From Chitinophaga polysaccharea (GTDB lineage Bacteria; Bacteroidota; Bacteroidia; Chitinophagales; Chitinophagaceae): 64,000 nt of DNA. Below, one piece after another: positions 8,837-15,794 of the stretch (within the stretch, counting starts at the first letter, position 1; every line of letters starts with the position of its first letter). Below the pieces are notes generated by a model. It was not told the DNA's origin. It ran no database searches and worked only from the letters and a program-made list of their open reading frames with translations. The stretch lies in NCBI RefSeq assembly GCF_902150045.1, contig NZ_CABFVU010000003.1:248001-312000 (forward strand). Direction: 5' to 3'. Both the position numbers and the translations under genes were made by a program.

Positions 8837-9127
8837 TTATTCCAGCGCATGCACCAGTATCATGTTGCAATTATCCGTACAGCGCCATCTGAGCTCCTTC
8901 AGCGGCTGGTATTCGGGGTCATTATAGCATTGCAGCGCTGCAGCTTCTGAAGGAAATTTAATAACAGCATTCATCCGTCTGGCAGTTCCTTCTATAGCTT
9001 TAGCCCGGAGGTCGGAAGCCAGTACTTCCGCGCTATATTTATGCAGTAACCGTAAAACAGGAGGACCGTACTTTGCATATTCTTCTTCGTTAACAATATC
9101 GTAACTGTTGATATAATATACCGGCAT
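8837..9127 (-). CDS. DUF1330 family protein
   Basis: A 96-residue soluble protein of the DUF1330 family, small ferredoxin-like (dimeric alpha+beta barrel) proteins. It shows the family order: opening strand PVYYINSYDIVNEEEYAKYG, a central GTARRMNAVIKFPSEAAALQCYNDPEYQPL segment, and a closing strand. Biochemical role is unknown. It is the last gene of a minus-strand cluster with DinB, AraC, ECF sigma and YciI genes, 18 bases after the DinB gene. The YciI protein at the other end of the cluster has the same general fold. Confidence 0.8.
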   Translation of the reverse strand: MPVYYINSYDIVNEEEYAKYGPPVLRLLHKYSAEVLASDLRAKAIEGTARRMNAVIKFPSEAAALQCYNDPEYQPLKELRWRCTDNCNMILVHALE

Positions 9128-9145
9128 ATAAATTTATTAAGAAGA

Positions 9146-9553
9146 TCAGTAAATATATTCAGGTGGTACGATGTCTTTCATGCGAAGGTAAATGGTGGCT
9201 TGCCCGCGGTGATGCGTAACATGGTCAATGGTGGCATAAAACCCAGCGATTGCCTGTTCTGAAAGAGGAAGGCTTTCCATGTTTTTTTTCAATGCTGCAA
9301 ATGCTCCGTCCAGATACGCAATGGTAGCCGCTTTGCCGGTGGTGGCAGTGGGAGGGTTCCAATCGGATGATTGTTGCCTGATGTAATTTTCCTCCCACCA
9401 TCCTATGCCGTAGCCTATATGGTGCAACAGCCCGGCAAAGGTCCATACGGCAGGTACCGGCTTAAAATCGTAGTTTTTTTCGGGCATGGATTCAGCTACG
9501 GCCAGCGTATAATTCCTTGCATTTTCGAGGGTAGTTAATAACTGCGTTTTCAT
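9146..9553 (-). CDS. DinB-family protein
   Basis: A 135-residue four-helix-bundle protein of the DinB/YfiT type. The three metal-binding histidines expected for the fold are visible: one in LLHHIGYG and two in the C-terminal HVTHHRGQ motif. Family members that are understood are thiol-dependent transferases; the role of this one is unknown. It is followed 18 bases later by the DUF1330 gene and preceded by the AraC gene. A good TANNTTTG element just upstream suggests it can also be transcribed on its own. Confidence 0.85.
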   Translation of the reverse strand: MKTQLLTTLENARNYTLAVAESMPEKNYDFKPVPAVWTFAGLLHHIGYGIGWWEENYIRQQSSDWNPPTATTGKAATIAYLDGAFAALKKNMESLPLSEQAIAGFYATIDHVTHHRGQATIYLRMKDIVPPEYIY

Positions 9554-9572
9554 AATCTGAAATTTGTTACCG

Positions 9573-9580
9573 CAAAATTA
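9573..9580 (-). promoter_or_regulatory. Predicted -7 element TAATTTTG for the DinB-DUF1330 genes
   Basis: Minus-strand match to TANNTTTG, 20 bases before the DinB start codon. No clear -33 element is seen. It would give the last two genes of the cluster their own promoter. Confidence 0.4.
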
Positions 9581-9620
9581 ACCGGTGGATTTGCCAGGTG
9601 TTTAAGGAAAATTGCTCTTT

Positions 9621-10460
9621 TTAAGAACGCATAGAGGAAGGGGATTTCCCGAACTGTTTTTTATAGGCAGCGGAGAAGTGCTCAAGACTGTTAAACCCGG
9701 TGGAAAAGGCAATGTCCGTTACCGGCAGGCTGGTATTGCGAAGCTGCAGGGTGGCCTGTTTAAGCCTTACCTGTAAGAGGTAGTTGTAAGGCGTGGCGGC
9801 AGTGATCTGTTTAAAAAGACGGTTGAAATGAAAGGGGCTCATATTGCCCAGTGCAGCAAGTTGCGGAAGGGTGACATTGTCTGCATAATTTTCATTGATA
9901 AATATTTTCACCTGCTCTATCGCCGGCAGGTAATTCCTTTTCTGTTTATCATTCAAAGGAGGCAGGGGATGAAGGGGATCACCGGCAGATAACACCATCA
10001 TGAAAAGATCGTTCATCAGTTGTTCCGCCCATAAACGCGGGTAATGCGTTTTTCGCAGCAGGCTGAAAATATGCTGATGCAGGAATTCCATTTCAGGAGT
10101 TGCCTTTACCAGGATGGATTGAATATCGGCGTTGTTAAAGAACCAGGAAAAAGAAGCTGTATGCTCCATTAAACGGTCCGCGCTTTCTGCCGGGAAAGAA
10201 AAGATGGTACACTGATCCGGTATATTGTGCACATGCGCCACCCGGTGCTCATAACCGGGTTTGCAGAGCAGGAACAGGCCGCTGTAAGCATCCAGTTCCT
10301 CCCGGAAAACCCTGAAACGGAAGTTGCCTTTGCGGATGTAGGCCATAGAAAATGTTTCCTGGTATTCTTTGTCAGACACTGTGCACTCCTGGCACCGGCA
10401 CAAAAAATTATGTACCGTGCAAATGGGAGATTGATAAAGCGTTTGTATATCTGCCTGCAT
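9621..10460 (-). CDS. AraC-family transcriptional regulator
   Basis: A 279-residue regulator. Residues about 1-150 form a cupin-like sensing domain with a Cys-rich start (CRCQEC). Residues about 180-279 hold the two helix-turn-helix motifs of the AraC family: YADNVTLPQLAALGNMSPFH and the PVTDIAFSTGFNSLEHFSAA segment with the expected FKQ..G.SP ending. It follows the ECF sigma gene by 23 bases on the same strand, so a sigma factor and an AraC regulator are probably cotranscribed. The inducer is unknown. Confidence 0.85.
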   Translation of the reverse strand: MQADIQTLYQSPICTVHNFLCRCQECTVSDKEYQETFSMAYIRKGNFRFRVFREELDAYSGLFLLCKPGYEHRVAHVHNIPDQCTIFSFPAESADRLMEHTASFSWFFNNADIQSILVKATPEMEFLHQHIFSLLRKTHYPRLWAEQLMNDLFMMVLSAGDPLHPLPPLNDKQKRNYLPAIEQVKIFINENYADNVTLPQLAALGNMSPFHFNRLFKQITAATPYNYLLQVRLKQATLQLRNTSLPVTDIAFSTGFNSLEHFSAAYKKQFGKSPSSMRS

Positions 10461-10483
10461 GATATAAAGGTATAAAAAATAAA

Positions 10484-11722
10484 TCAGCGGCCCAGCCGTT
10501 CTATTTCCCGCATCAGTGTTTTCTTTTCTGCTGCTGATTTGGTGAGATGGATGGCTTCGCGGTAATGCGCCGCTGCTTTTTCTGCATCAGTGGATGCATA
10601 CAGGTAACCCAGCAGGGAGTGGTAATGACTGTTGTGGTGCAGTCCCAGTTTCTCCGCTTCTTTTATGCCGGCTGCATGGCCATATACTCTGGCAAATGCA
10701 AAGGTGCGGTTCAATGCAGTCATGGGGGAGTATTCAATTAATATCAGCTGGTTATACAATTGCAGGATATGATTCCATTTATTGCCGGCATCTGGAGTAG
10801 TATGCCAGTAGGCGATACCGGCTTCCAGGTGATACTTGGATGCTTCATTTCCCGTACAGGCATTTACGAGGTAATAGTTACCCTGTTGGATCAGCTCTTT
10901 ACTCCACAGGTTTTTATCCTGCTGTTCGTAAAGAATAGTTTCTCCTTGGTTGTTGGCCCTTGCGTCCAGCCTGGAGCTTTGAAAGCACATCAGTGCCAGC
11001 AGGGCATTGGCCTCCGTGGTGTTGGTGAGCGGGTTTTCGGTAAGCACCAACGTAAGCCGGATGGCTTCCGAGCACAGTTCCTTCCTGATCAGGTGATTGC
11101 CTGATTTGGAAAAGTATCCTTCATTAAAAAGAAGGTACAGGGTTCTCAGCACAGTGTCGAGCCGCTCTTTGATGGCAGCTTCCTGTAGTTGTTCCACCTG
11201 GAAATTATCGGCGCGCAGGTTGGCCCTGGCCCTGAGCAATCTCTTTTTAATAGTTTCATTTTTGGAGAGAAAGGCATCTGCGATTTCCTCCACGCTGAAC
11301 CCGCAAAGGATCTGCAGCGCCAGGCAGATCTGCGATTCTGCGGCGTTGGCAGGATTGCACACGGCAAAGATCATGGCCAGCTGGCTGTCGGCGATGGTTT
11401 GAGGCGTGAAATCAAAGTCGGGCTCCCGCCGGGTTTCGCCATCGCTGAGCGCTTGTTTTACCTGTGTTTCATAGATGGAAACATGTTTGAGATAATCCTT
11501 TGTTTTATTTTTTGCAACGGTATACAGCCATGCAGTGGGATTTTCGGGAATGCCCCGCGCACCCCATACCTCCGTGGCTTTCAGGAAGGTTTCACTGACA
11601 ATGTCTTCTGCTGTTTCAATATGCTTCAAGCCAAAATGACGGCATAGTACAGCCGTCATTTTGGAATACTCCAACCTGAACAAGTGAGGCAAAAGCTCCT
11701 GGTATGGAGGTGTACCGGTCAT
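10484..11722 (-). CDS. ECF sigma factor of the ECF42 type with long C-terminal extension
   Basis: A 412-residue sigma factor, twice the length of a normal ECF. Residues 1-75 are region 2 (AEDIVSETFLKATEVWG ... NPTAWLYTVAKNKTKDYL) and about 130-180 are region 4 (CGFSVEEIADAFLSKNETIKKRLLRAR). The extension of over 200 residues carries the ECF42 hallmarks LLFNEGY, ALLALMCFQSSR.DAR and TALNRTFA, ending in TPR-like helices. ECF42 factors have no classical anti-sigma factor; the extension is needed for activity, and they are encoded beside YciI/DGPF proteins. That holds here: its ATG overlaps the YciI stop by one base (TGATG), suggesting translational coupling. Confidence 0.9.
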   Translation of the reverse strand: MTGTPPYQELLPHLFRLEYSKMTAVLCRHFGLKHIETAEDIVSETFLKATEVWGARGIPENPTAWLYTVAKNKTKDYLKHVSIYETQVKQALSDGETRREPDFDFTPQTIADSQLAMIFAVCNPANAAESQICLALQILCGFSVEEIADAFLSKNETIKKRLLRARANLRADNFQVEQLQEAAIKERLDTVLRTLYLLFNEGYFSKSGNHLIRKELCSEAIRLTLVLTENPLTNTTEANALLALMCFQSSRLDARANNQGETILYEQQDKNLWSKELIQQGNYYLVNACTGNEASKYHLEAGIAYWHTTPDAGNKWNHILQLYNQLILIEYSPMTALNRTFAFARVYGHAAGIKEAEKLGLHHNSHYHSLLGYLYASTDAEKAAAHYREAIHLTKSAAEKKTLMREIERLGR

Positions 11723-12066
11723 CAGCTTTTTTCTTCGGGTTTTAGTATAGCCCTTACTTCTACATTACCGCCGGCTTTGAGCACCGGGTTAGCCTGGGCA
11801 AATTCAATGGCTTCTTCAATACTGTCGGCTTTAACGATCATATAGCCGCTGATAAATTCTTTGATTTCCGTATAAGGCCCGTCTGTTACTACGTTGTTGG
11901 GCTTCACTGTTTTAGCAAGACTGGCCGATAACCGGTTTCCTTTATCTGCCAGTTTGTTCTGCGCGGCAATACCAGCCAGCCAGTTCATCCTTTCCTGCAA
12001 TTGTTCAGGAGATGGATTATCGTGCGAATTGGTACTGTTCCTGAAAATTAACATGAACTCTCTCAT
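11722..12066 (-). CDS. YciI/DGPF-family protein, partner of the ECF42 sigma factor
   Basis: A 114-residue protein with a ferredoxin-like fold. It starts with MREFMLIFR and contains the DGPYTEIKEFISGYMIVKA segment, matching the D-G-P motif that gives the DGPF group its name, and the SIEEAIEFAQANP helix. DGPF proteins are the conserved neighbours of ECF42 sigma factors and are proposed targets or co-sensors of that system. It is the first gene of the five-gene minus-strand cluster and overlaps the sigma gene by one base. A small palindrome lies just upstream. Confidence 0.88.
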   Translation of the reverse strand: MREFMLIFRNSTNSHDNPSPEQLQERMNWLAGIAAQNKLADKGNRLSASLAKTVKPNNVVTDGPYTEIKEFISGYMIVKADSIEEAIEFAQANPVLKAGGNVEVRAILKPEEKS

Positions 12067-12086
12067 AACTTATAATTTTATAGTTT

Positions 12087-12099
12087 CGTTATTATAACG
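12087..12099. promoter_or_regulatory. Small palindrome upstream of the YciI-ECF42 genes
   Basis: CGTTAT-T-ATAACG, a perfect dyad 20 bp before the YciI ATG and so within the likely promoter or leader. Part of it (ATAACG) recurs at 12110-12115. It may be an operator, but the sequence is AT-rich and chance is possible. Confidence 0.3.
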
Positions 12100-12311
12100 A
12101 CCGGCTATTCATAACGGGGACAAATAACTTTAATTTTCTTACAGGTAAAAATACTTTATACCGATGATTCTATATCATACCTGTCCGGCCCGGGACCATA
12201 GGCGTCTTTTGTGATGCACTATTGATACAACAGATACAGGTATCAGGCTATATCTCCCGGAAAAATTGTTCTTCATCCCCCAAAAACTATTCCCCCATAT
12301 AACAAAACGCA

Positions 12312-12395
12312 GGCATCTTCCGGAATTATAAAAAATAATTGTCAAATTGACGATTAATAAAATAGTTTTTATTATTTTTCCTGCCGGAAGATGCC
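12312..12395. repeat. 12-bp inverted repeat flanking a 60-bp AT-rich core
   Basis: GGCATCTTCCGG at 12312-12323 and its exact complement at 12384-12395 enclose an AT-rich core, 53 bp before the GH51 start. It could be a leader hairpin, a regulatory dyad or a small remnant element. I saw no second copy in the window. Confidence 0.5.
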
Positions 12396-12448
12396 CCGGG
12401 AGTAGCTAACCCCGCCAGGGCAGGCATTTTTTAAACTTAATACACGTT

Positions 12449-14383
12449 ATGAAAACGCTTTCAAAGAAACTGGTTTATTTATTCCTTGTTGCCAGCCTGG
12501 GCACACAACAGGTTTTTGCACAAACAAAGCAGGGAGGGAAACCGATTTCCCCCGACCTGTTTGGAATTTTTTTTGAAGATATCAGTTATGCGGCAGACGG
12601 CGGCCTGTACGCAGAATTAATCCAGAATCGCTCGTTTGAGTATACGCCGGCCGACAGGTATGGATGGAATCCTTTCACTGCATGGGAATACGTGACTAAG
12701 GGATTTGGCTATGGCGCCATCAGCGTGGAAAGTCAATCGCCTATTCATTCCAATAACCCGCACTACGCCCTGCTTACCATTGAGGAGCCGGGACAGGAAG
12801 GCATAGGTCTGCAGAACAATGGCTTTGATGGCATCCCAATCAAAAAAGGGGAGCAGTATAACTTTTCTGTATTCACCCGGTTATTGTCTGCAACGCCTAT
12901 TCCCTTATCCGTACAGCTGCGCAGCCGCAAAGGCGAAGTATACGGTGAGGTAAACCTCGCAGCGGATGCTAAGGAGTGGAAGAAAGGCGGCGGTGTTATT
13001 ACTGCAAGCGCTACAGACGACAGCGCGGTACTGGTGATCACCGCCAAAGCCCGGGGCAGGCTGGGCATCGACATGGTATCTTTATTCCCGGTTAAAACAT
13101 TTCATGGCCATGCCAACGGGCTGAGAGCCGATCTGGGACAAACCATTGCAGATCTGAAACCCCGCTTCATGCGCTTCCCCGGCGGCTGCCTGGTACATGG
13201 CGATGGTCTCGAAAATATGTATCGCTGGAAAAACACCATTGGCCCCATAGAGGAAAGGAAGGAACAGCGGAATATATGGAACTATCACCAGTCGATGGGG
13301 CTCGGTTATTTTGAATACTTCCAGTTTTGTGAAGACATAGGTGCAAAACCCTTACCTGTAGTACCTGCAGCGGTAAGCTGCCAGAACTCAGGCGGCACCT
13401 GGCGCATAGGCGGCACCGGTCAGAAAGGATTACCGATGGAGGAGATGCAGGACTATATCAACGAAATACTGGATCTTATTGAATATGCCAACGGACCGGC
13501 CACTTCTACCTGGGGCGCCAAACGTGCCGCTGCAGGTCATCCGGAGCCTTTCCACCTGGAATACCTGGCCATTGGCAATGAAGACAAACAAACCCCCGTT
13601 TTCAGGGAACGTTTTAAGCTGATTGAAACGGCAGTGAAGCAAAAGCACCCGGAAATCACGCTTATTGGGACAGTAGGCCCGGCCCCTGCAGGAGAAGATT
13701 TTGAAGCCGGCTGGAAGTTCGCCAACGAAAACGCATTGCAGATAGTGGATGAACATTACTACGAAAAGCCTGAATGGTTCCTGGAACATAAGCGACGCTA
13801 CGATTCTTACAACCGCAGTAAATCAAAAGTATACCTGGGCGAATATGCGTCCCGCGGCAACACCTGGTTCAATGCGCTGGTGGAAGCGGTGTATATGACA
13901 GGGCTGGAACGTAACGGCGATGTGGTGCGGTTATCGTCGTACGCCCCGCTGCTGGCTCGTACAGGGCATACTTCATGGAATCCTAACCTGATCTACTTTA
14001 CAGGTACCACCATCACCCGCACGCCTAACTATTACATACAGCATTTGTTTTCAAACAATGCAGGCGACCGTTATTATGAAGGCATCGTGTTGCTGGATAA
14101 TGACGTTAATACAGGTGCGTCTTGTGTGAAAGACAGTAAAACCGGCGACATCATTATCAAACTGGTGAATGCCGGTGAAAGTAAAGTGAAGGCCAAAGCC
14201 AGTGTTGGCAGCCTGGCAGCGCCGCGTGCAAATGCAGCAGTTACCGTATTCACGGAAAATACCACGGACAAAGATGCACCGGCAGTTGTTACTGCAGACA
14301 GCCAGATGGAAGCTGGCAAAGTGATAAATTACGACGTAGCTCCCCGCTCTATAGTGCTTATCAGGATACCGGGGAAGAAGTAA
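12449..14383 (+). CDS. Secreted GH51 alpha-L-arabinofuranosidase
   Basis: A 644-residue exported enzyme with a signal peptide (ends QQVFAQ). GH51 arabinofuranosidases release terminal arabinose from arabinan and arabinoxylan. The family opening is clear (PDLFGIFFEDISYAADGGLYAELIQNRSFEY), followed by a carbohydrate-binding beta-sandwich (residues about 90-215) and the TIM barrel. The acid/base is Glu378 in YLAIGNED and the nucleophile Glu465 in VYLGEYAS. The final ~120 residues are the closing beta domain. It stands alone with a two-way terminator behind it. Together with the GH43 genes at 519 and 46079 it points to arabinan-type substrates. Confidence 0.93.
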   Translation: MKTLSKKLVYLFLVASLGTQQVFAQTKQGGKPISPDLFGIFFEDISYAADGGLYAELIQNRSFEYTPADRYGWNPFTAWEYVTKGFGYGAISVESQSPIHSNNPHYALLTIEEPGQEGIGLQNNGFDGIPIKKGEQYNFSVFTRLLSATPIPLSVQLRSRKGEVYGEVNLAADAKEWKKGGGVITASATDDSAVLVITAKARGRLGIDMVSLFPVKTFHGHANGLRADLGQTIADLKPRFMRFPGGCLVHGDGLENMYRWKNTIGPIEERKEQRNIWNYHQSMGLGYFEYFQFCEDIGAKPLPVVPAAVSCQNSGGTWRIGGTGQKGLPMEEMQDYINEILDLIEYANGPATSTWGAKRAAAGHPEPFHLEYLAIGNEDKQTPVFRERFKLIETAVKQKHPEITLIGTVGPAPAGEDFEAGWKFANENALQIVDEHYYEKPEWFLEHKRRYDSYNRSKSKVYLGEYASRGNTWFNALVEAVYMTGLERNGDVVRLSSYAPLLARTGHTSWNPNLIYFTGTTITRTPNYYIQHLFSNNAGDRYYEGIVLLDNDVNTGASCVKDSKTGDIIIKLVNAGESKVKAKASVGSLAAPRANAAVTVFTENTTDKDAPAVVTADSQMEAGKVINYDVAPRSIVLIRIPGKK

Positions 14384-14436
14384 GTTGTCTGGTATGGTAA
14401 ATTTTTGCCGGGTATGTAAAGAAATACCAGGGTTAT

Positions 14437-14480
14437 AAAAGAAGAAGCGTCCCGCATTCATGCAGGACGCTTCTTCTTTT
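14437..14480. terminator. Two-way terminator between GH51 and BON-SH3 genes
   Basis: A 16-bp perfect stem (14437-14452 with 14465-14480) that begins with AAAA and ends with TTTT, so each strand has a U-run. It lies between convergent genes ending at 14383 and 14494. Confidence 0.85.
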
Positions 14481-14493
14481 TATATTCATAGCG

Positions 14494-14919
14494 TTATTCC
14501 ACGGGTTGCAGATACTGCGCATAGGCATAGCCTTCCTCGCCGTTATCTGTGCGGATCAGCCACCACTGGTCGCTTTGTTTACTGATCAGCGAAACAATTT
14601 CATTGTGCGCTGCCTTACCAACAATAGGCTGGTCGGTGCCGGGGCCTTTGCGGATATTCAGGTTAGATGATTCTGTGATCACTTTCAGTTTAGCGCCTGC
14701 AACAGCAGTTGCTACATTAATATTCATTACCACATCGCCGGTCAGGAAGTTGGGATCGATCTTTCCATAGATGTTCCACAGCTGGTCTTTCACAGCGCCG
14801 GTAGGTGCCTCGCCTTCTATATGCAATACGCCATCCAGTTCGCTGACTTTCAGGTTGCTGGTACCTGCAGCCTGTGCTGCATCAATCAACTCTTTGTATT
14901 TATCCTGTAATGCTGCCAT
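14494..14919 (-). CDS. BON-like domain plus bacterial SH3 domain protein, no signal peptide
   Basis: A 141-residue protein. Residues about 5-70 resemble a BON domain (helix KYKELIDAAQAAG, then VSELDGVLHIEGEAPTGAVKDQLWNIYGKI). Residues about 77-140 are an SH3 domain of the SH3b type (LKVITESSNLNIRKGPGTDQP ... QWWLIRTDNGEEGYAYAQYL). There is no signal peptide or lipobox. The layout recalls the cytosolic potassium-binding protein Kbp (BON plus LysM) but with SH3 replacing LysM; that link is my inference. It is encoded 24 bases after the two-BON lipoprotein and probably in the same operon. Confidence 0.75.
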   Translation of the reverse strand: MAALQDKYKELIDAAQAAGTSNLKVSELDGVLHIEGEAPTGAVKDQLWNIYGKIDPNFLTGDVVMNINVATAVAGAKLKVITESSNLNIRKGPGTDQPIVGKAAHNEIVSLISKQSDQWWLIRTDNGEEGYAYAQYLQPVE

Positions 14920-14943
14920 GATTATTGTATTTAAAGAGAAAGA

Positions 14944-15438
14944 TTATTTTACTTTTAAACCTGAAGCATCCACTTTTTTAGGCTTCAGGGCATCCAGCGC
15001 CATTTTCAGCTTTTTCCAGCGGTCTGCTTTCTGCTCGCCGGTAATAGTGATCACTCCGTCTTTAACATCCGCCTGGATGCCAGGGAAATCTTTTACGATA
15101 CCGGCTACCGCTGTTTTCAGGGAATCATCGGCAGTAACTTCCGGTGCAGCCGGTGGAGGCGGAGGAGGGGTTACCGTAACATTGTTAACAACACTCTTAA
15201 CACCCTGGTTCAACTTTACAGCAGCTTCTGCGGCATCTTTATCGGACTGGCTGGCAACAGATCCGGACAGGGTAACTACGCCATCCTTAACATCTGCAGT
15301 TACGCCGGGAGAGGACTGCAGGGCAGTAGTAACGGCAGCCTGTATGTCTGCATCTTTAGGTTTCGATTTGCAGGAAATCATGAACAATAGTCCCACGGAG
15401 AGGATCACTGTGGTCAGGTGTTTAAGTTTCATAATCAT
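14944..15438 (-). CDS. Lipoprotein with two BON domains
   Basis: A 164-residue lipoprotein: hydrophobic leader ending in lipobox FMISC (Cys23 from the first ATG; a second ATG two codons later is equally possible). Two BON domains follow at about 31-92 and 104-160, each with the DVKDGV[VI]T[LI][ST]G core, joined by a PPPPPP linker. BON domains are thought to bind phospholipid surfaces; related proteins are induced by envelope or osmotic stress. It is the first gene of a pair with the BON-SH3 protein. The 341-bp gap upstream should carry their promoter. Confidence 0.85.
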   Translation of the reverse strand: MIMKLKHLTTVILSVGLLFMISCKSKPKDADIQAAVTTALQSSPGVTADVKDGVVTLSGSVASQSDKDAAEAAVKLNQGVKSVVNNVTVTPPPPPPAAPEVTADDSLKTAVAGIVKDFPGIQADVKDGVITITGEQKADRWKKLKMALDALKPKKVDASGLKVK

Positions 15439-15794
15439 ACTGAGGTTTTAATGATGAAAAAATAGGTTCTTAAGTTAAGTATCTTTTTCCATGTGGCAAT
15501 AAGACTGGAAGAGTTGTTTATTTTTTAATAAACGACAGGTATGTTCTTTTTAACGGGATAGGCTATCCGCTTTTTCAATTTAAAGGAGCAGGGAAAATTT
15601 TTTTTCGATGCTTATGGAATTATTCTTCCGCCCGCATCATGCGGGTGAAAGCATCCTTTTTATACAGGGATAGATTTTAAAAGGATGATAATTAATTAGA
15701 TAGGAGTATAAATGTATCGTTATGGAAAAGTTACTGACCGGCTAGCAGCCCTGCTTTTACTTTAAGAATAGACCTTATATTGATAAATGTAAAA
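15439..15794. other. Divergent gap before the barrel gene, with a structured leader
   Basis: No coding frame for a plug domain or other protein is seen. The notable structure is at 15607-15660: an outer stem GATGCTT/AAGCATC encloses an inner dyad CCCGCAT-C-ATGCGGG (15631-15645) and is followed by CTTTTTAT. On the plus strand this looks like a terminator or attenuator lying about 135 bases before the barrel start. Confidence 0.5.

Larger units (their letters stand above)
12067..12448. other. 382-bp divergent gap between YciI and GH51 genes
   Basis: Holds a 13-bp palindrome (12087-12099, CGTTATTATAACG) 20 bases before the YciI start and a separate 84-bp inverted-repeat structure (12312-12395) before the GH51 gene. 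No clear TANNTTTG core was found for either gene and no coding frame is convincing. Confidence 0.5.

Noticed and set aside
15439..15794. Possibility that the barrel gene lost its plug by a frameshift, with plug remnants upstream
   Set aside because: No stretch in this gap, in any frame, reads as a regulatory or plug domain. The barrel gene has its own signal peptide directly before the non-plug N-terminus.
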